From positions 181,593 to 245,592 of the forward strand of contig NZ_FOMO01000002.1 in assembly GCF_900112645.1 (NCBI RefSeq): a stretch of DNA of 64,000 nt, in the 5' to 3' direction. The notes below the pieces were generated by a model that saw nothing but the letters and a program-made list of their open reading frames with translations, made no database searches and was not told the DNA's origin. The position numbers were made by a program, and so were the translations under genes. Positions 47,989 through 55,949 of the stretch are shown here, piece by piece. This DNA comes from Phytopseudomonas straminea (GTDB taxonomy: Bacteria > Pseudomonadota > Gammaproteobacteria > Pseudomonadales > Pseudomonadaceae). The stretch's first letter is position 1. Every line of letters begins with the position of its first letter.

Positions 47989-50445
47989 TCAGCTGTCGAT
48001 GCCGGACACGTTCCAGATTTCCTTGGCGTATTCGCGGATGGTGCGATCCGAGGAGAACCAGCCGGTGCGCGCGGTATTGAGTACCGCCGCCTGCCACCAG
48101 CGATCCGGGGTGCGCCAGAGGATGTCGACCTTGCGCTGCGCTTCCCAGTAGGCCTGGAAGTCGGCGCAGACCAGGAAGCGGTCGTGGGCCAGCAGGCCGT
48201 CGATCAGCCCGGTGTAGCGGCCCGGATCGTCCGGCGAGAACACCCCGGAGCGGATCGCCTCCAGTGCACCGGCCAGGCGCTCGGAAGCCGCCACCTCGGC
48301 GCTCATGTTCAGGTCACGCCGCGAACGCGCGGCGACCTGCTGGGCGGTCATGCCGAAGATGAACATGTTCTCGCGGCCGATCTGCTCGGACATCTCCACG
48401 TTAGCGCCATCCAGGGTGCCGATGGTCAGCGCACCGTTGAGGGCGAACTTCATGTTGCTGGTACCGGAGGCCTCCAGGCCGGCCGTGGAAATCTGCTCAG
48501 AGAGATCCGCTGCCGGGATGATCACCTCGGCCAAGCTGACATTGTAGTTGGGGATGAACACCACCTTGAGCAGTCCGCGCAGGGTCGGGTCGGCATTGAC
48601 GGTGCGGCTGATGTCGTTGGCCAGCTTGATGATCAGCTTGGCCTGGTGGTAGCTGGCTGCAGCCTTGCCGGCAAAGATCTTCACCCGCGGCGCCCAGTCG
48701 GTGGCCGGGTCGTTGCGCATCGCCTGGTACAGCGCCACGGTGTGCAGCAGGTTGAGCAGTTGGCGCTTGTATTCGTGGATGCGCTTGACCTGCACGTCGA
48801 AGATCGCCTGGGTGTCCAGGCTGATGCCCATGCGTTCGCGCACCAGTTCCGCCAGGGCCTTCTTGGCGTGCTGGCGCTGAGCGGCGAACTGCTTGCGGAA
48901 CGACGATTTGGCAGCGAACGGTTCGAGCGAGCGCAGGGTGGTTTCCGGCGTGTCGAGCACGCCCTCGCCCAGCGCGCCGACCAGCAGCTCGGTCAGCTGC
49001 GGGTTGGCCTGGAACAACCAGCGGCGGAAGGTCACGCCGTTGGTCTTGTTATTGATGCGCTCCGGGTACAGACGATGGAAGTCGCTGAACACGCTCTTGC
49101 GCATCAGGTTGGTGTGCAGCGCCGACACGCCGTTGATGCTATGCGAACCCAGGAATGCCAGGTTACCCATGCGCACGCGGCGACCATGGTCCTCGTCGAT
49201 CAGCGAGATGGAGCGCAGCAGGTCGAAATCGTGGATGTCCTTCGCGCGCAGCGAATCGATGTGGTACGCGTTGATCAGGTAGATGATCTGCATGTGCCGC
49301 GGCAGAAGGCGCTCCATCAGCGATACCGGCCAGGACTCCAGCGCCTCGGGCAGCAGGGTGTGGTTGGTATAGGACAGGGTCGCGGTAGTCAGCTTCCAGG
49401 CCTCGAACCACTCCAGGCGGTACACGTCGACCAGCAGGCGCATCAGCTCGGCCACGGCGATAGCCGGGTGAGTATCGTTGAGCTGGATGGCGACGCGGTC
49501 GGGCAGCGAATGAATGTCGAGGTTCAGCTCCAGGTGCCGGGCGATCAGGTCCTGCAGCGAGGCGGACACGAAGAAGAATTCCTGGCGCAGACGCAATTCC
49601 TGGCCGGCTTCGGTGCTGTCGGCCGGATAGAGCACGCGGGAGATACTCTCGGCCTTGACCACATCGGCCACCGCGCCGAAGTGATCGCCGGCGTTGAAGC
49701 GCTCCAGCTGCAGATCTTCCTCGGCGCGGGCCCGCCACAGGCGCAGGGTGTTGACGCTGGAATGGCGCCAGCCGACCACCGGGGTGTCGTAGGCAATGGC
49801 GCGCACCTGCTCGTTGGGGTGCCACTCGTGGCGCGAGATGTCGCCGGAGTCAGCCAGGTTCACCACGCTGCCGCCGAAGCCGACGCTGTAGCTGACTTCC
49901 GGGCGCTCGAACTCCCATGGGTTGCCGAAATCCAGCCAGGTTTCGGTGTGCTCCTGCTGCCAGCCGTCGACCACCACCTGGCGGAACAGGCCGTGCTCAT
50001 AGCGGATGCCATAACCGTGGGCGGCGATATTCAGGGTCGCCATGCTTTCCATGAAGCAGGCGGCCAGGCGGCCCAGACCACCGTTGCCGAGGGCAGCATC
50101 GGGCTCCAGATTGCGAATCTGCTCGAAGTCCACATCCAGCTGCGCCAGCGCTTCGCGGGCGGTATCCAGCAGGCCGAGATTGCTGAGGTTGTCGACCAGC
50201 AGGCGACCGATCAGGAACTCCAGCGAGAGGTAGTAGACGCGCTTCTGCTCCTGACGATCGACCTGCAGGGAAGCATCTTCCCAGTGGTCGATCAGATGGT
50301 CGCGAGCGGCCAGGGCGACCGCTTCGAACCAGTCGTGGGCGAAGGCGTTACCTGGATCCTTGCCCACCGAATACCTGAGCTTGGCCAGGATCAGTTGTTT
50401 GAAAGTATCGACGGTGTCTGTTGCTTTCACTGTTTCCTCGGCCAT
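47989..50445 (-). CDS. glgP: Glycogen/maltodextrin phosphorylase GlgP
   Basis: 818 residues, GT35. Family motifs: RVYYLSLEFLIGRLL, ALGNGGLGRLAACFMESMA, AIQLNDTHPAIAVAELMRLL, NHTLLPEALESW, RINNKTNGVTFRRWL, VKRIHEYKRQLLN and EASGTSNMKFALNGALTIGTLDGANVE, which carries the PLP lysine. It releases glucose-1-phosphate from alpha-glucan ends. AGGGAGCG precedes the ATG. The DUF2513 gene ends 18 bases upstream, so it is probably in the same mRNA. Length is typical. Confidence 0.95.
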   Translation of the reverse strand: MAEETVKATDTVDTFKQLILAKLRYSVGKDPGNAFAHDWFEAVALAARDHLIDHWEDASLQVDRQEQKRVYYLSLEFLIGRLLVDNLSNLGLLDTAREALAQLDVDFEQIRNLEPDAALGNGGLGRLAACFMESMATLNIAAHGYGIRYEHGLFRQVVVDGWQQEHTETWLDFGNPWEFERPEVSYSVGFGGSVVNLADSGDISRHEWHPNEQVRAIAYDTPVVGWRHSSVNTLRLWRARAEEDLQLERFNAGDHFGAVADVVKAESISRVLYPADSTEAGQELRLRQEFFFVSASLQDLIARHLELNLDIHSLPDRVAIQLNDTHPAIAVAELMRLLVDVYRLEWFEAWKLTTATLSYTNHTLLPEALESWPVSLMERLLPRHMQIIYLINAYHIDSLRAKDIHDFDLLRSISLIDEDHGRRVRMGNLAFLGSHSINGVSALHTNLMRKSVFSDFHRLYPERINNKTNGVTFRRWLFQANPQLTELLVGALGEGVLDTPETTLRSLEPFAAKSSFRKQFAAQRQHAKKALAELVRERMGISLDTQAIFDVQVKRIHEYKRQLLNLLHTVALYQAMRNDPATDWAPRVKIFAGKAAASYHQAKLIIKLANDISRTVNADPTLRGLLKVVFIPNYNVSLAEVIIPAADLSEQISTAGLEASGTSNMKFALNGALTIGTLDGANVEMSEQIGRENMFIFGMTAQQVAARSRRDLNMSAEVAASERLAGALEAIRSGVFSPDDPGRYTGLIDGLLAHDRFLVCADFQAYWEAQRKVDILWRTPDRWWQAAVLNTARTGWFSSDRTIREYAKEIWNVSGIDS

Positions 50446-50463
50446 GCGGGTTCGCTCCCTGAA

Positions 50464-50862
50464 TCAGTTGTAGACGTGGCCGTTATGACCCTCTTCGGCG
50501 CCGCGGCTGGCGGCGAACAACATGGAGTCGGCGGTCGGCGCGTTCTTCAGGCCTTCATAGGTGATGCCGCCGGCGCGGGCCTGCAGAAAGGCCTTCTTGG
50601 CTTCCCAGAGCGAATCTTCGCGGATGCCGTCGAGCAGATCATGGCCGGTCAGGGTCAGGCCGTTGGCGATGGAGACCGGCGCGCCGTTCCACGGATGGTG
50701 CTGGGAGCACTCGATCAGGTTGGCCTGGCACATCAGATGAATATGGTAGCTGACCGATTCGGCAGTGTGCTCGCCGACTTGCTGCGGGTAAAAGTGGTGT
50801 CCGGTTTCCAGTGCTTCGATCTGCAACAGCAGTTCACGGATCAGTTCCCAATCACGTTTCAT
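50464..50862 (-). CDS. DUF2513 family protein
   Basis: 132 residues from the ATG at 50862. MKRDWELIRELLLQIEALE and YHIHLMCQANLIECSQ, then NGLTLTGHDLLDGIREDSLWEAKK, follow the DUF2513 pattern, a small winged-helix-like family often linked with phages and regulators. The position directly before glgP, with only 18 bases between, suggests co-expression and perhaps a regulatory role; this is inference. Confidence 0.8.
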   Translation of the reverse strand: MKRDWELIRELLLQIEALETGHHFYPQQVGEHTAESVSYHIHLMCQANLIECSQHHPWNGAPVSIANGLTLTGHDLLDGIREDSLWEAKKAFLQARAGGITYEGLKNAPTADSMLFAASRGAEEGHNGHVYN

Positions 50863-51067
50863 CAAGGATCTCCTCAAATAAGGTTCAGCGGCTGGCGGGC
50901 GCATGCCAGAGCGCACCCGGCCCCAAAAGCACTTAGCAATGAGTCCGGTATCCAGAAGAGAGTTCCATTGCTCTGCCCAAATGCCGACGACCACTCATCC
51001 AGCGCCCTGAACCCGACGCTATGCTGGCCTGCCACACAGGTATGACCCCGCTTTGGAGGAGACCGAG

Positions 51068-51445
51068 ATGCCACGTGGAAGCAAAGACAAGTACACCGAG
51101 GCCCAGAAACGCAAGGCGGCGGCCATCGAATCCAGCTACGAGGAGCGCGGCATCCCCGAAGACGAGGCACGGGCCAGGGCCTGGGCGACCGTCAACAAGC
51201 AGTCCGGCGGCGGCGAGCGCGCGGGCGGCTCGGGGCGCCAGACCAGCGCAGGGCAGAAGGCCAGCGCCCGCCAGGATTCCGCCCGCCAGGCAGCCGCTAG
51301 CCGACGCGGCGAGGTGCATCCCAACCGCCCCCTGGACGAACAGAGCAAGCAGGAACTGCTGCACCTGGCTCGCGCCCGACAGATCAGCGGTCGCTCGACC
51401 ATGCGCAAAGCCGAACTGCTCAGCGCCCTGAAGAAAGCCTCTTGA
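51068..51445 (+). CDS. Small basic protein with Rho-N/SAP-like C terminus
   Basis: 125 residues from the ATG at 51068, preceded by GGAGGAGAC. The N-terminal half (GSKDKYTEAQKRKAAAIESS, then RARAWATVNKQSGGG) is a conserved charged helical module. The middle is Ser/Gln/Arg low complexity. The C terminus (LDEQSKQELLHLARARQISG, then MRKAELLSALKKA) resembles a Rho N-terminal/SAP-like nucleic-acid-binding helix pair. A stress-related DNA- or RNA-binding role is plausible. The next gene starts 11 bases on. Confidence 0.7.
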   Translation: MPRGSKDKYTEAQKRKAAAIESSYEERGIPEDEARARAWATVNKQSGGGERAGGSGRQTSAGQKASARQDSARQAAASRRGEVHPNRPLDEQSKQELLHLARARQISGRSTMRKAELLSALKKAS

Positions 51446-51456
51446 TAGGAGCCCCC

Positions 51457-51735
51457 ATGCCTGCACATGACAACAAACGCAGCGCGACCAACCTGGCGCC
51501 CATGGAACGGGTGATCTCCATCGCCGGCGGTGCACTGTTGATTCGCAAGGGGCTGGCCATCGGTGGCCTGTTAGGGCTGACCGACATCGCGGCCGGCGCA
51601 CTGGGCATCTTTCGCGGGGTGACCGGCATCTGCCCGGCCAAACGGCGCATGGCGGCGCGTGGCGGCGCGTGGCAAGGCCGCAGCGCTGAAACGCCTGCTG
51701 CCGCCGCAGCGCCTGTTGGAACAGTAATCGACTAG
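51457..51735 (+). CDS. DUF2892 (YgaP-like transmembrane) protein
   Basis: 92 residues from the ATG at 51457 (TAGGAG upstream). NLAPMERVISIAGGALLIRKGL and GLLGLTDIAAGALGIFRGVTGICPAKR match the DUF2892 inner-membrane hairpin, including the GxTGxCP motif. The C terminus is Ala-rich. It shares its stop codon region with the convergent lipoprotein gene: both stops read from the same CTAG. Confidence 0.82.
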   Translation: MPAHDNKRSATNLAPMERVISIAGGALLIRKGLAIGGLLGLTDIAAGALGIFRGVTGICPAKRRMAARGGAWQGRSAETPAAAAAPVGTVID

Positions 51736-52124
51736 CGGTAGGAGCAGATCATCGCCAGAAACTGGTTTTCGGTGCTGGTGCCGTGGGGTGCGGCTTCATC
51801 CCAGAGAAGCAACTCGCCGTTGTAGTAGGCGAAATACAGCGCGCCTTCCTGATCATCGCGCTTGGCGAAGCCGCACACCGCCAGGTCATCGCCGGCCGCA
51901 TTGGCCGCCGTACCGAACAGGGTGTCGAATTCGACGCCATCGGCATCGATGGCCGTGAACAGACTGGCCTTGGCCGACTCGATATCCGCTTCGCTCGGCG
52001 TGACCTGCACCCGGGTTGGGTTGATCTTGCCGGTCACCGGCACCTGCAACGCCGGCGGCTTGCCGGGCGTGGTGCAACCGGTCAGCAACAACAGCACCGC
52101 GAAACCCGCCATCAGGCTCTTCAT
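51732..52124 (-). CDS. Hypothetical lipoprotein
   Basis: 130 residues with a lipoprotein signal (MKSLMAGFAVLLLLTGC, Cys17). The mature part has SEADIESAKASLFTAIDADGVEFDTLFGTAANAAGDDLAVCGFAKRDDQE and ends with a cysteine-containing FLAMICSYR. Two mature cysteines could form a disulphide. No family recognised. Expected at the periplasmic face of a membrane. Convergent with the DUF2892 gene. Confidence 0.7.
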   Translation of the reverse strand: MKSLMAGFAVLLLLTGCTTPGKPPALQVPVTGKINPTRVQVTPSEADIESAKASLFTAIDADGVEFDTLFGTAANAAGDDLAVCGFAKRDDQEGALYFAYYNGELLLWDEAAPHGTSTENQFLAMICSYR

Positions 52125-52325
52125 CTGCTCACTCCCAAGTCGATGCCGGGCTATATGTAGCAGCGGCGCCGCATTGTATGCCAGATCGGTGCGTCACGCC
52201 GGTTAGGGCCGGCGTGACAGTTGGACTCGTGGCGACCGGCGATTCCGAAGCGTGCCGCTTTGGCTGGCATCGACCGAACCGGCGCGCTAAATTGCGCCCT
52301 TGCCTGCCCTCATTCCGGAGCTTCC

Positions 52326-52775
52326 ATGACCACCGACGACACCTGCGCCGATCTGCTGCTCGACAACCAGGTGTGCTTCGCCCTGCATTCGACCTCGCTG
52401 ATGATGACCAAGGTCTACAAGCCGCTGCTCAAGAAGCTCGGCCTGACCTATCCGCAGTACCTGGCGATGTTGGTGTTGTGGGAAGGCGACGGCATCACCG
52501 TGAGCGAGATCAGCGCACGCCTGCTCACCGACCCGGGCTCGCTGACCCCGCTGCTCAAGCGCCTGGAAGCCGAGGGCCTGATCGACCGCAAGCGCAGCAG
52601 CACCGACGAGCGCGTGGTGCATCTGCACCTCACCGACAAGGGCCGCGCCCTGCACGCCGAGGCCCGACAGATTCCCGGCTGCATCCTCGACGCCAGCGCC
52701 CAGACGGCAGATCGCCTGGCCAGCCTCACCGCGGAACTGACAGCCCTGCGCAAGCAACTGCAGGACAGCCTCTGA
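52326..52775 (+). CDS. ohrR: Organic-peroxide sensor OhrR (MarR family)
   Basis: 149 residues. LLLDNQVCFALHSTSLMMTKVYKPLLKKLGLTYPQYLAMLVLW is the OhrR N terminus with the reactive cysteine (Cys17). The helix-turn-helix is TVSEISARLLTDPGSLTPLLKRLEAEGLIDRKRS, with wing DERVVHLHLTDKG. Oxidation by organic hydroperoxides releases it from DNA. GGAG lies upstream of the ATG. It lies 189 bases upstream of ohr in the same direction, the usual pairing. Confidence 0.92.
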   Translation: MTTDDTCADLLLDNQVCFALHSTSLMMTKVYKPLLKKLGLTYPQYLAMLVLWEGDGITVSEISARLLTDPGSLTPLLKRLEAEGLIDRKRSSTDERVVHLHLTDKGRALHAEARQIPGCILDASAQTADRLASLTAELTALRKQLQDSL

Positions 52776-52871
52776 GCACAGGCGTGCAATCGACAGGTAG
52801 TAGCCCGGATCTACACTGAGCATCGTCGAGACGATTCAGGTTCGCCAATCTTGCGATTTCTCGAAAATACC

Positions 52872-52915
52872 TTGCGCGCAAACTAAACAACAACTAGAGT
52901 TCACATCGAGTAGTT
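52872..52915 (+). promoter_or_regulatory. Candidate OhrR operator/promoter region of ohr
   Basis: Two symmetrical motifs precede ohr: a perfect 10-bp palindrome TTGCGCGCAA (52872-52881) and AACTA-N14-TAGTT (52892-52915). The AT-rich stretch around them contrasts with the GC-rich coding DNA. Either could bind OhrR; assignment is by position and symmetry. Confidence 0.5.
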
Positions 52916-52964
52916 AAATTGCGCACCAACAAACACCGCACAAATCAAATACGAGGATTTCACC

Positions 52965-53393
52965 ATGTCTATCGAAACCGTTGCCTACCGCGCCTACGCC
53001 GAAGCCACTGGTGGCCGTGAAGGCCGTGCCATTTCCTCCGACGGCGTGCTCGACGTCGCGCTGACCACACCGAAGGAGCTGGGCGGCGCTGGCGGCCAGG
53101 GCACCAACCCCGAGCAGCTGTTCGCTGCCGGCTACTCGGCCTGCTTCCTGGGCGCGATCAAGTTCGTCGCGGCTCGCGACAAGCACAAGGTTTCGCCGGA
53201 CAGCTGGATCGAAGGCATCGTCGGCATCGGCGCGGTGCCCACCGGCTTCGCCATCGAAGTGGAATTGAAGATCACCCTGCCGGGCCTGGATCGTGAAGAG
53301 GCCAAGGCGCTGATCGACAAGGCGCACATCGTCTGCCCGTATTCCAACGCGACCCAGGGCAACATCGACGTGACCCTGACGCTGGTCGAATAA
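52965..53393 (+). CDS. ohr: Organic hydroperoxide resistance protein Ohr
   Basis: 142 residues. The two redox cysteines lie in [19 protein letters not shown] and [18 protein letters not shown], the Ohr/OsmC arrangement. [11 protein letters not shown] is also typical. It is a lipoyl-dependent thiol peroxidase that detoxifies organic hydroperoxides in the cytosol. The ATG follows CGAGGATTTCACC. It ends in a strong terminator, so it is monocistronic. Confidence 0.95.
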   Translation: MSIETVAYRAYAEATGGREGRAISSDGVLDVALTTPKELGGAGGQGTNPEQLFAAGYSACFLGAIKFVAARDKHKVSPDSWIEGIVGIGAVPTGFAIEVELKITLPGLDREEAKALIDKAHIVCPYSNATQGNIDVTLTLVE

Positions 53394-53410
53394 GCGCCCG
53401 CCGCACCAAC

Positions 53411-53446
53411 GCGAACGCCCCGGCATGGACCGGGGCGTTCGCGTTT
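53411..53446 (+). terminator. Rho-independent terminator of ohr
   Basis: A 13-bp stem GCGAACGCCCCGG/CCGGGGCGTTCGC with a short loop followed by GTTT, 17 bases after the ohr stop. The facing minus-strand gene ends just beyond it. Confidence 0.85.
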
Positions 53447-53452
53447 CTGGCC

Positions 53453-53728
53453 TCAGGCGGCACGGCTTTTCAGGTGCTGGATCGCCCCGCTCTTCCATGC
53501 GCTGTTGATTACTTCCTGCAGCAGCGGCTGGGCGAAGTAGCGCTCGAGGTCGGTACTGCTGCGCCAGCGGCTGTGCAATTGCCAGCGCTGGCGATCACGT
53601 TGTAGTTCAAACGCCAGGCAACCGTCCAGACGGCGTGTCGGCTCCAGCAGATCACGCAGGTAGCCACCCAGTTCCTCACAACGACCAGGAGCGGCTTCGA
53701 GCACGGTGATGTGGGTTTGCAGGGTCAT
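53453..53728 (-). CDS. Antibiotic-biosynthesis-monooxygenase (ABM) domain protein
   Basis: 91 residues from the ATG at 53728 (AGGGAG upstream). THITVLEAAPGRCEELGGYLRDLLEPTRRLDGCLAFELQRD, then WQLHSRWRSSTDLERYF, follow the ABM ferredoxin-like fold, as in YgiN/quinol monooxygenase relatives. It may act on a quinone or aldehyde. It is on the same strand as, and 60 bases after, the SDR at 53789, so a joint function is likely. Confidence 0.8.
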   Translation of the reverse strand: MTLQTHITVLEAAPGRCEELGGYLRDLLEPTRRLDGCLAFELQRDRQRWQLHSRWRSSTDLERYFAQPLLQEVINSAWKSGAIQHLKSRAA

Positions 53729-53788
53729 GTTTTTCTCCCTAGATCCAGTTGGCGATGCCACGGCGGATCCGCCGTGGCATCTGCCCTG

Positions 53789-54526
53789 TCAGTGGATGCT
53801 TGCCGTCGGGCGCACCACCAGTTCGCTGACGTCGACGTCCGCCGGTTGCTCGATGGCATAGGCCACGGCCCTGGCGATGGCCGACGGGCTGATGGCCACC
53901 TTGCGAAATTCGCGCATGGCGTCGCGGGCGCCTTCATCGGAGATGCTGTCGGCCAGTTCCGATTCCACCACGCCGGGCGACACCAGGGTGACGCGGATGT
54001 CGCCACCGACCTCCTGACGCAGGCCGTCGCTGATCGCCCGCACCGCGTACTTGGTGGCGCAGTACACCGCCGCGGTCGGCGAGACCCGGTAGGCGCCGAT
54101 CGACGCCACATTGATGATCTGCCCGCTACGCTGGGCCTGCATGACCGGCAAGGCTGCAGCGATGCCGTGCAGCACGCCGCGGATGTTGACGTCGATCATG
54201 CGATTCCACTCGTCCAGCTTCAGCGCCTCGATCATCGACAGCGGCATCACCCCGGCATTGTTGAGCAGCACGTCGACGCGGCCGTACTCGGCCATGGCGG
54301 CATCGACGAAGGCCTGCACGTCGGCCGCATCGGTCACGTCCAGGCGACGGGCGATGGCCTGACCGCCGGAAGCGCGAATCTCCTCCACCAATTGCTCGAG
54401 GCGCTCGACCCGGCGGGCGCCGAGCACGACCCGCGCGCCCTTCTCGGCCAGCAAGCGCGCACAACCTTCGCCAATGCCACTGCTGGCGCCGGTGATGAGT
54501 ACGACTTTTTCTTGGATATTGTTCAT
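53789..54526 (-). CDS. SDR family oxidoreductase
   Basis: 245 residues. VVLITGASSGIGEGCARLLAEKGARVVLGARR has the cofactor loop. NNAGVMPLSMIEAL, the catalytic Ser in INVASIGAYRVSP and YCATKYAVRAISDGLRQE (Tyr/Lys) complete the classical SDR set. AGAGGAT lies upstream of the ATG. It is divergent from the AraC regulator at 54800, a common arrangement for inducible SDRs of the YdfG/clavaldehyde-dehydrogenase-like type. Substrate unknown. Confidence 0.88.
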   Translation of the reverse strand: MNNIQEKVVLITGASSGIGEGCARLLAEKGARVVLGARRVERLEQLVEEIRASGGQAIARRLDVTDAADVQAFVDAAMAEYGRVDVLLNNAGVMPLSMIEALKLDEWNRMIDVNIRGVLHGIAAALPVMQAQRSGQIINVASIGAYRVSPTAAVYCATKYAVRAISDGLRQEVGGDIRVTLVSPGVVESELADSISDEGARDAMREFRKVAISPSAIARAVAYAIEQPADVDVSELVVRPTASIH

Positions 54527-54799
54527 GGTGCGATCCTCTGGTCAGTGCGGCAAACCGTGCCGCGATGGATCCAGAGTAGGAGCCGAGGTCCCTTTCACGT
54601 TAGCCGGATACTGGAACATTCTTGCCTGATCGTGCGGATCTGCGTAAAGAATCTGCCAGAGGCGGCCCATTGTGGGGCATGCAGCGCAGGTGATTGCCTA
54701 ATGCTGCGCAACGCTTGCCCAATACTCCGAAGATCGATGGCCGCGCAGGACGTCTGGGCAATTCCCGGATAGGCTTCGCACAAATTCGCGAGTGAGTTC

Positions 54800-55714
54800 A
54801 TGATGCAAACAGACCAGCCTGATGACCTGGCCCTTCGCCAACGCGAACTGGCCCACCTGATTCAGCAGAACACCCCGACCGAGGGCATGCACGATACCCT
54901 CATCGACGGCCTGGGGCTGGCCTACACCACGGCGCCCAGCCTGCCCATGCCGACGCTGTACCGGCCGTGCCTGTGCATCATCGCCCAGGGCCGCAAGGAA
55001 ATTCGCCTGGGTGCCGAGCAGTATTACTACGACCCGCTCAATTACCTGGTGGCCTCGGTCACCCTGCCGGTCACCGGCCAGGTGATCGAAGCGACCCCCG
55101 AGCAGCCCTACCTGAGCGTGCGCCTGGACATCGACCCGGCGGTGATCAGCGAACTGCTCTCCGCCGCCGGGCCGATCGGCCTGCCGGCGCCCGGCCCGAG
55201 CCGCGCGTTGTTCGTCGATCGCCTCGACGCATCGATGCTCGATGCGGTGATTCGCCTTCTGCGCCTGCTCGACACGCCCCGCGACGCAGCCATGCTGGCG
55301 CCGCTTGCGCTGCGCGAGATTTTCTATCGCCTGCTGCGCAGCCCCCAGGGCCAGCGCCTGCGCGAAATCGTCATGGCCGACAGCCAGAGCCATCGTATCG
55401 CCCGCGCCATCGAATGGATCAACCGCCATTACGACAAGCCGCTGCGCATCGAAGAACTGGCCCGCGAGGTCAACCTCAGCGCCTCCACCCTGCACCACCG
55501 CTTCAAGGCCGTCACCGCCCTGAGCCCGTTGCAGTACCAGAAGCAGCTGCGCCTGCAGGAGGCGCGCCGGCTGATGTTCAGCGAAGGTTTGGAAGCGGCA
55601 TCGGCGAGCTTTCGCGTCGGCTACGAGAGCCCCTCGCAATTCAGCCGGGAGTACAGCCGCCTGTTCGGCGCCCCGCCGCTGCGCGACATGCACCGCCTGC
55701 GCAACGCGGGTTGA
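54800..55714 (+). CDS. AraC family regulator with AraC_N ligand domain
   Basis: 304 residues. The N domain (YRPCLCIIAQGRKEIRLGAEQYYYDPLNYLVASVTLPVTGQV) is the AraC_N type often found beside SDR or aldo-keto genes. The C domain has the two helix-turn-helix units (LRIEELAREVNLSASTLHHRFKAVTALSPLQYQKQLRLQEARRLM; AASASFRVGYESPSQFSREYSRLFG). The start may be either of two adjacent ATGs. It is divergent from the SDR/ABM pair across 273 bases, and is the likely regulator of that pair. Confidence 0.9.
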   Translation: MMQTDQPDDLALRQRELAHLIQQNTPTEGMHDTLIDGLGLAYTTAPSLPMPTLYRPCLCIIAQGRKEIRLGAEQYYYDPLNYLVASVTLPVTGQVIEATPEQPYLSVRLDIDPAVISELLSAAGPIGLPAPGPSRALFVDRLDASMLDAVIRLLRLLDTPRDAAMLAPLALREIFYRLLRSPQGQRLREIVMADSQSHRIARAIEWINRHYDKPLRIEELAREVNLSASTLHHRFKAVTALSPLQYQKQLRLQEARRLMFSEGLEAASASFRVGYESPSQFSREYSRLFGAPPLRDMHRLRNAG

Positions 55715-55742
55715 GCGCTGGAAGGCAAAAGCGGTCGGTGAC

Positions 55743-55855
55743 CGTAGGATGGGTGAAACCCATCAAATCGCGATGGGTTTCACCCATCCTACGGCCTTCA
55801 CCTGTGGGAACGGCCCATGCCAGTGATTTTTCGCGGGCATGGCCCGCTCCCACAG
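55743..55855. repeat. Composite intergenic palindrome, copy 2
   Basis: The first part (55743-55793) is a near-perfect palindrome CGTAGGATGGGTGAAACCCATC...GATGGGTTTCACCCATCCTACG. The second (55802-55855) pairs CTGTGGGA and GGCCCATGCC with GGCATGGCC and TCCCACAG. It is preceded by GGCAAAAGCGGTCGG, similar to the left end of the 190-bp repeats. Confidence 0.85.
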
Positions 55856-55949
55856 ATGATCACCACGCCGTCCTGAGGGAACAACTGGCCGCTCCCGCCA
55901 CTTTTCCAGTCCGCCTCGATGAATCCGAACGCAGCGACGAAGCCGTCTC

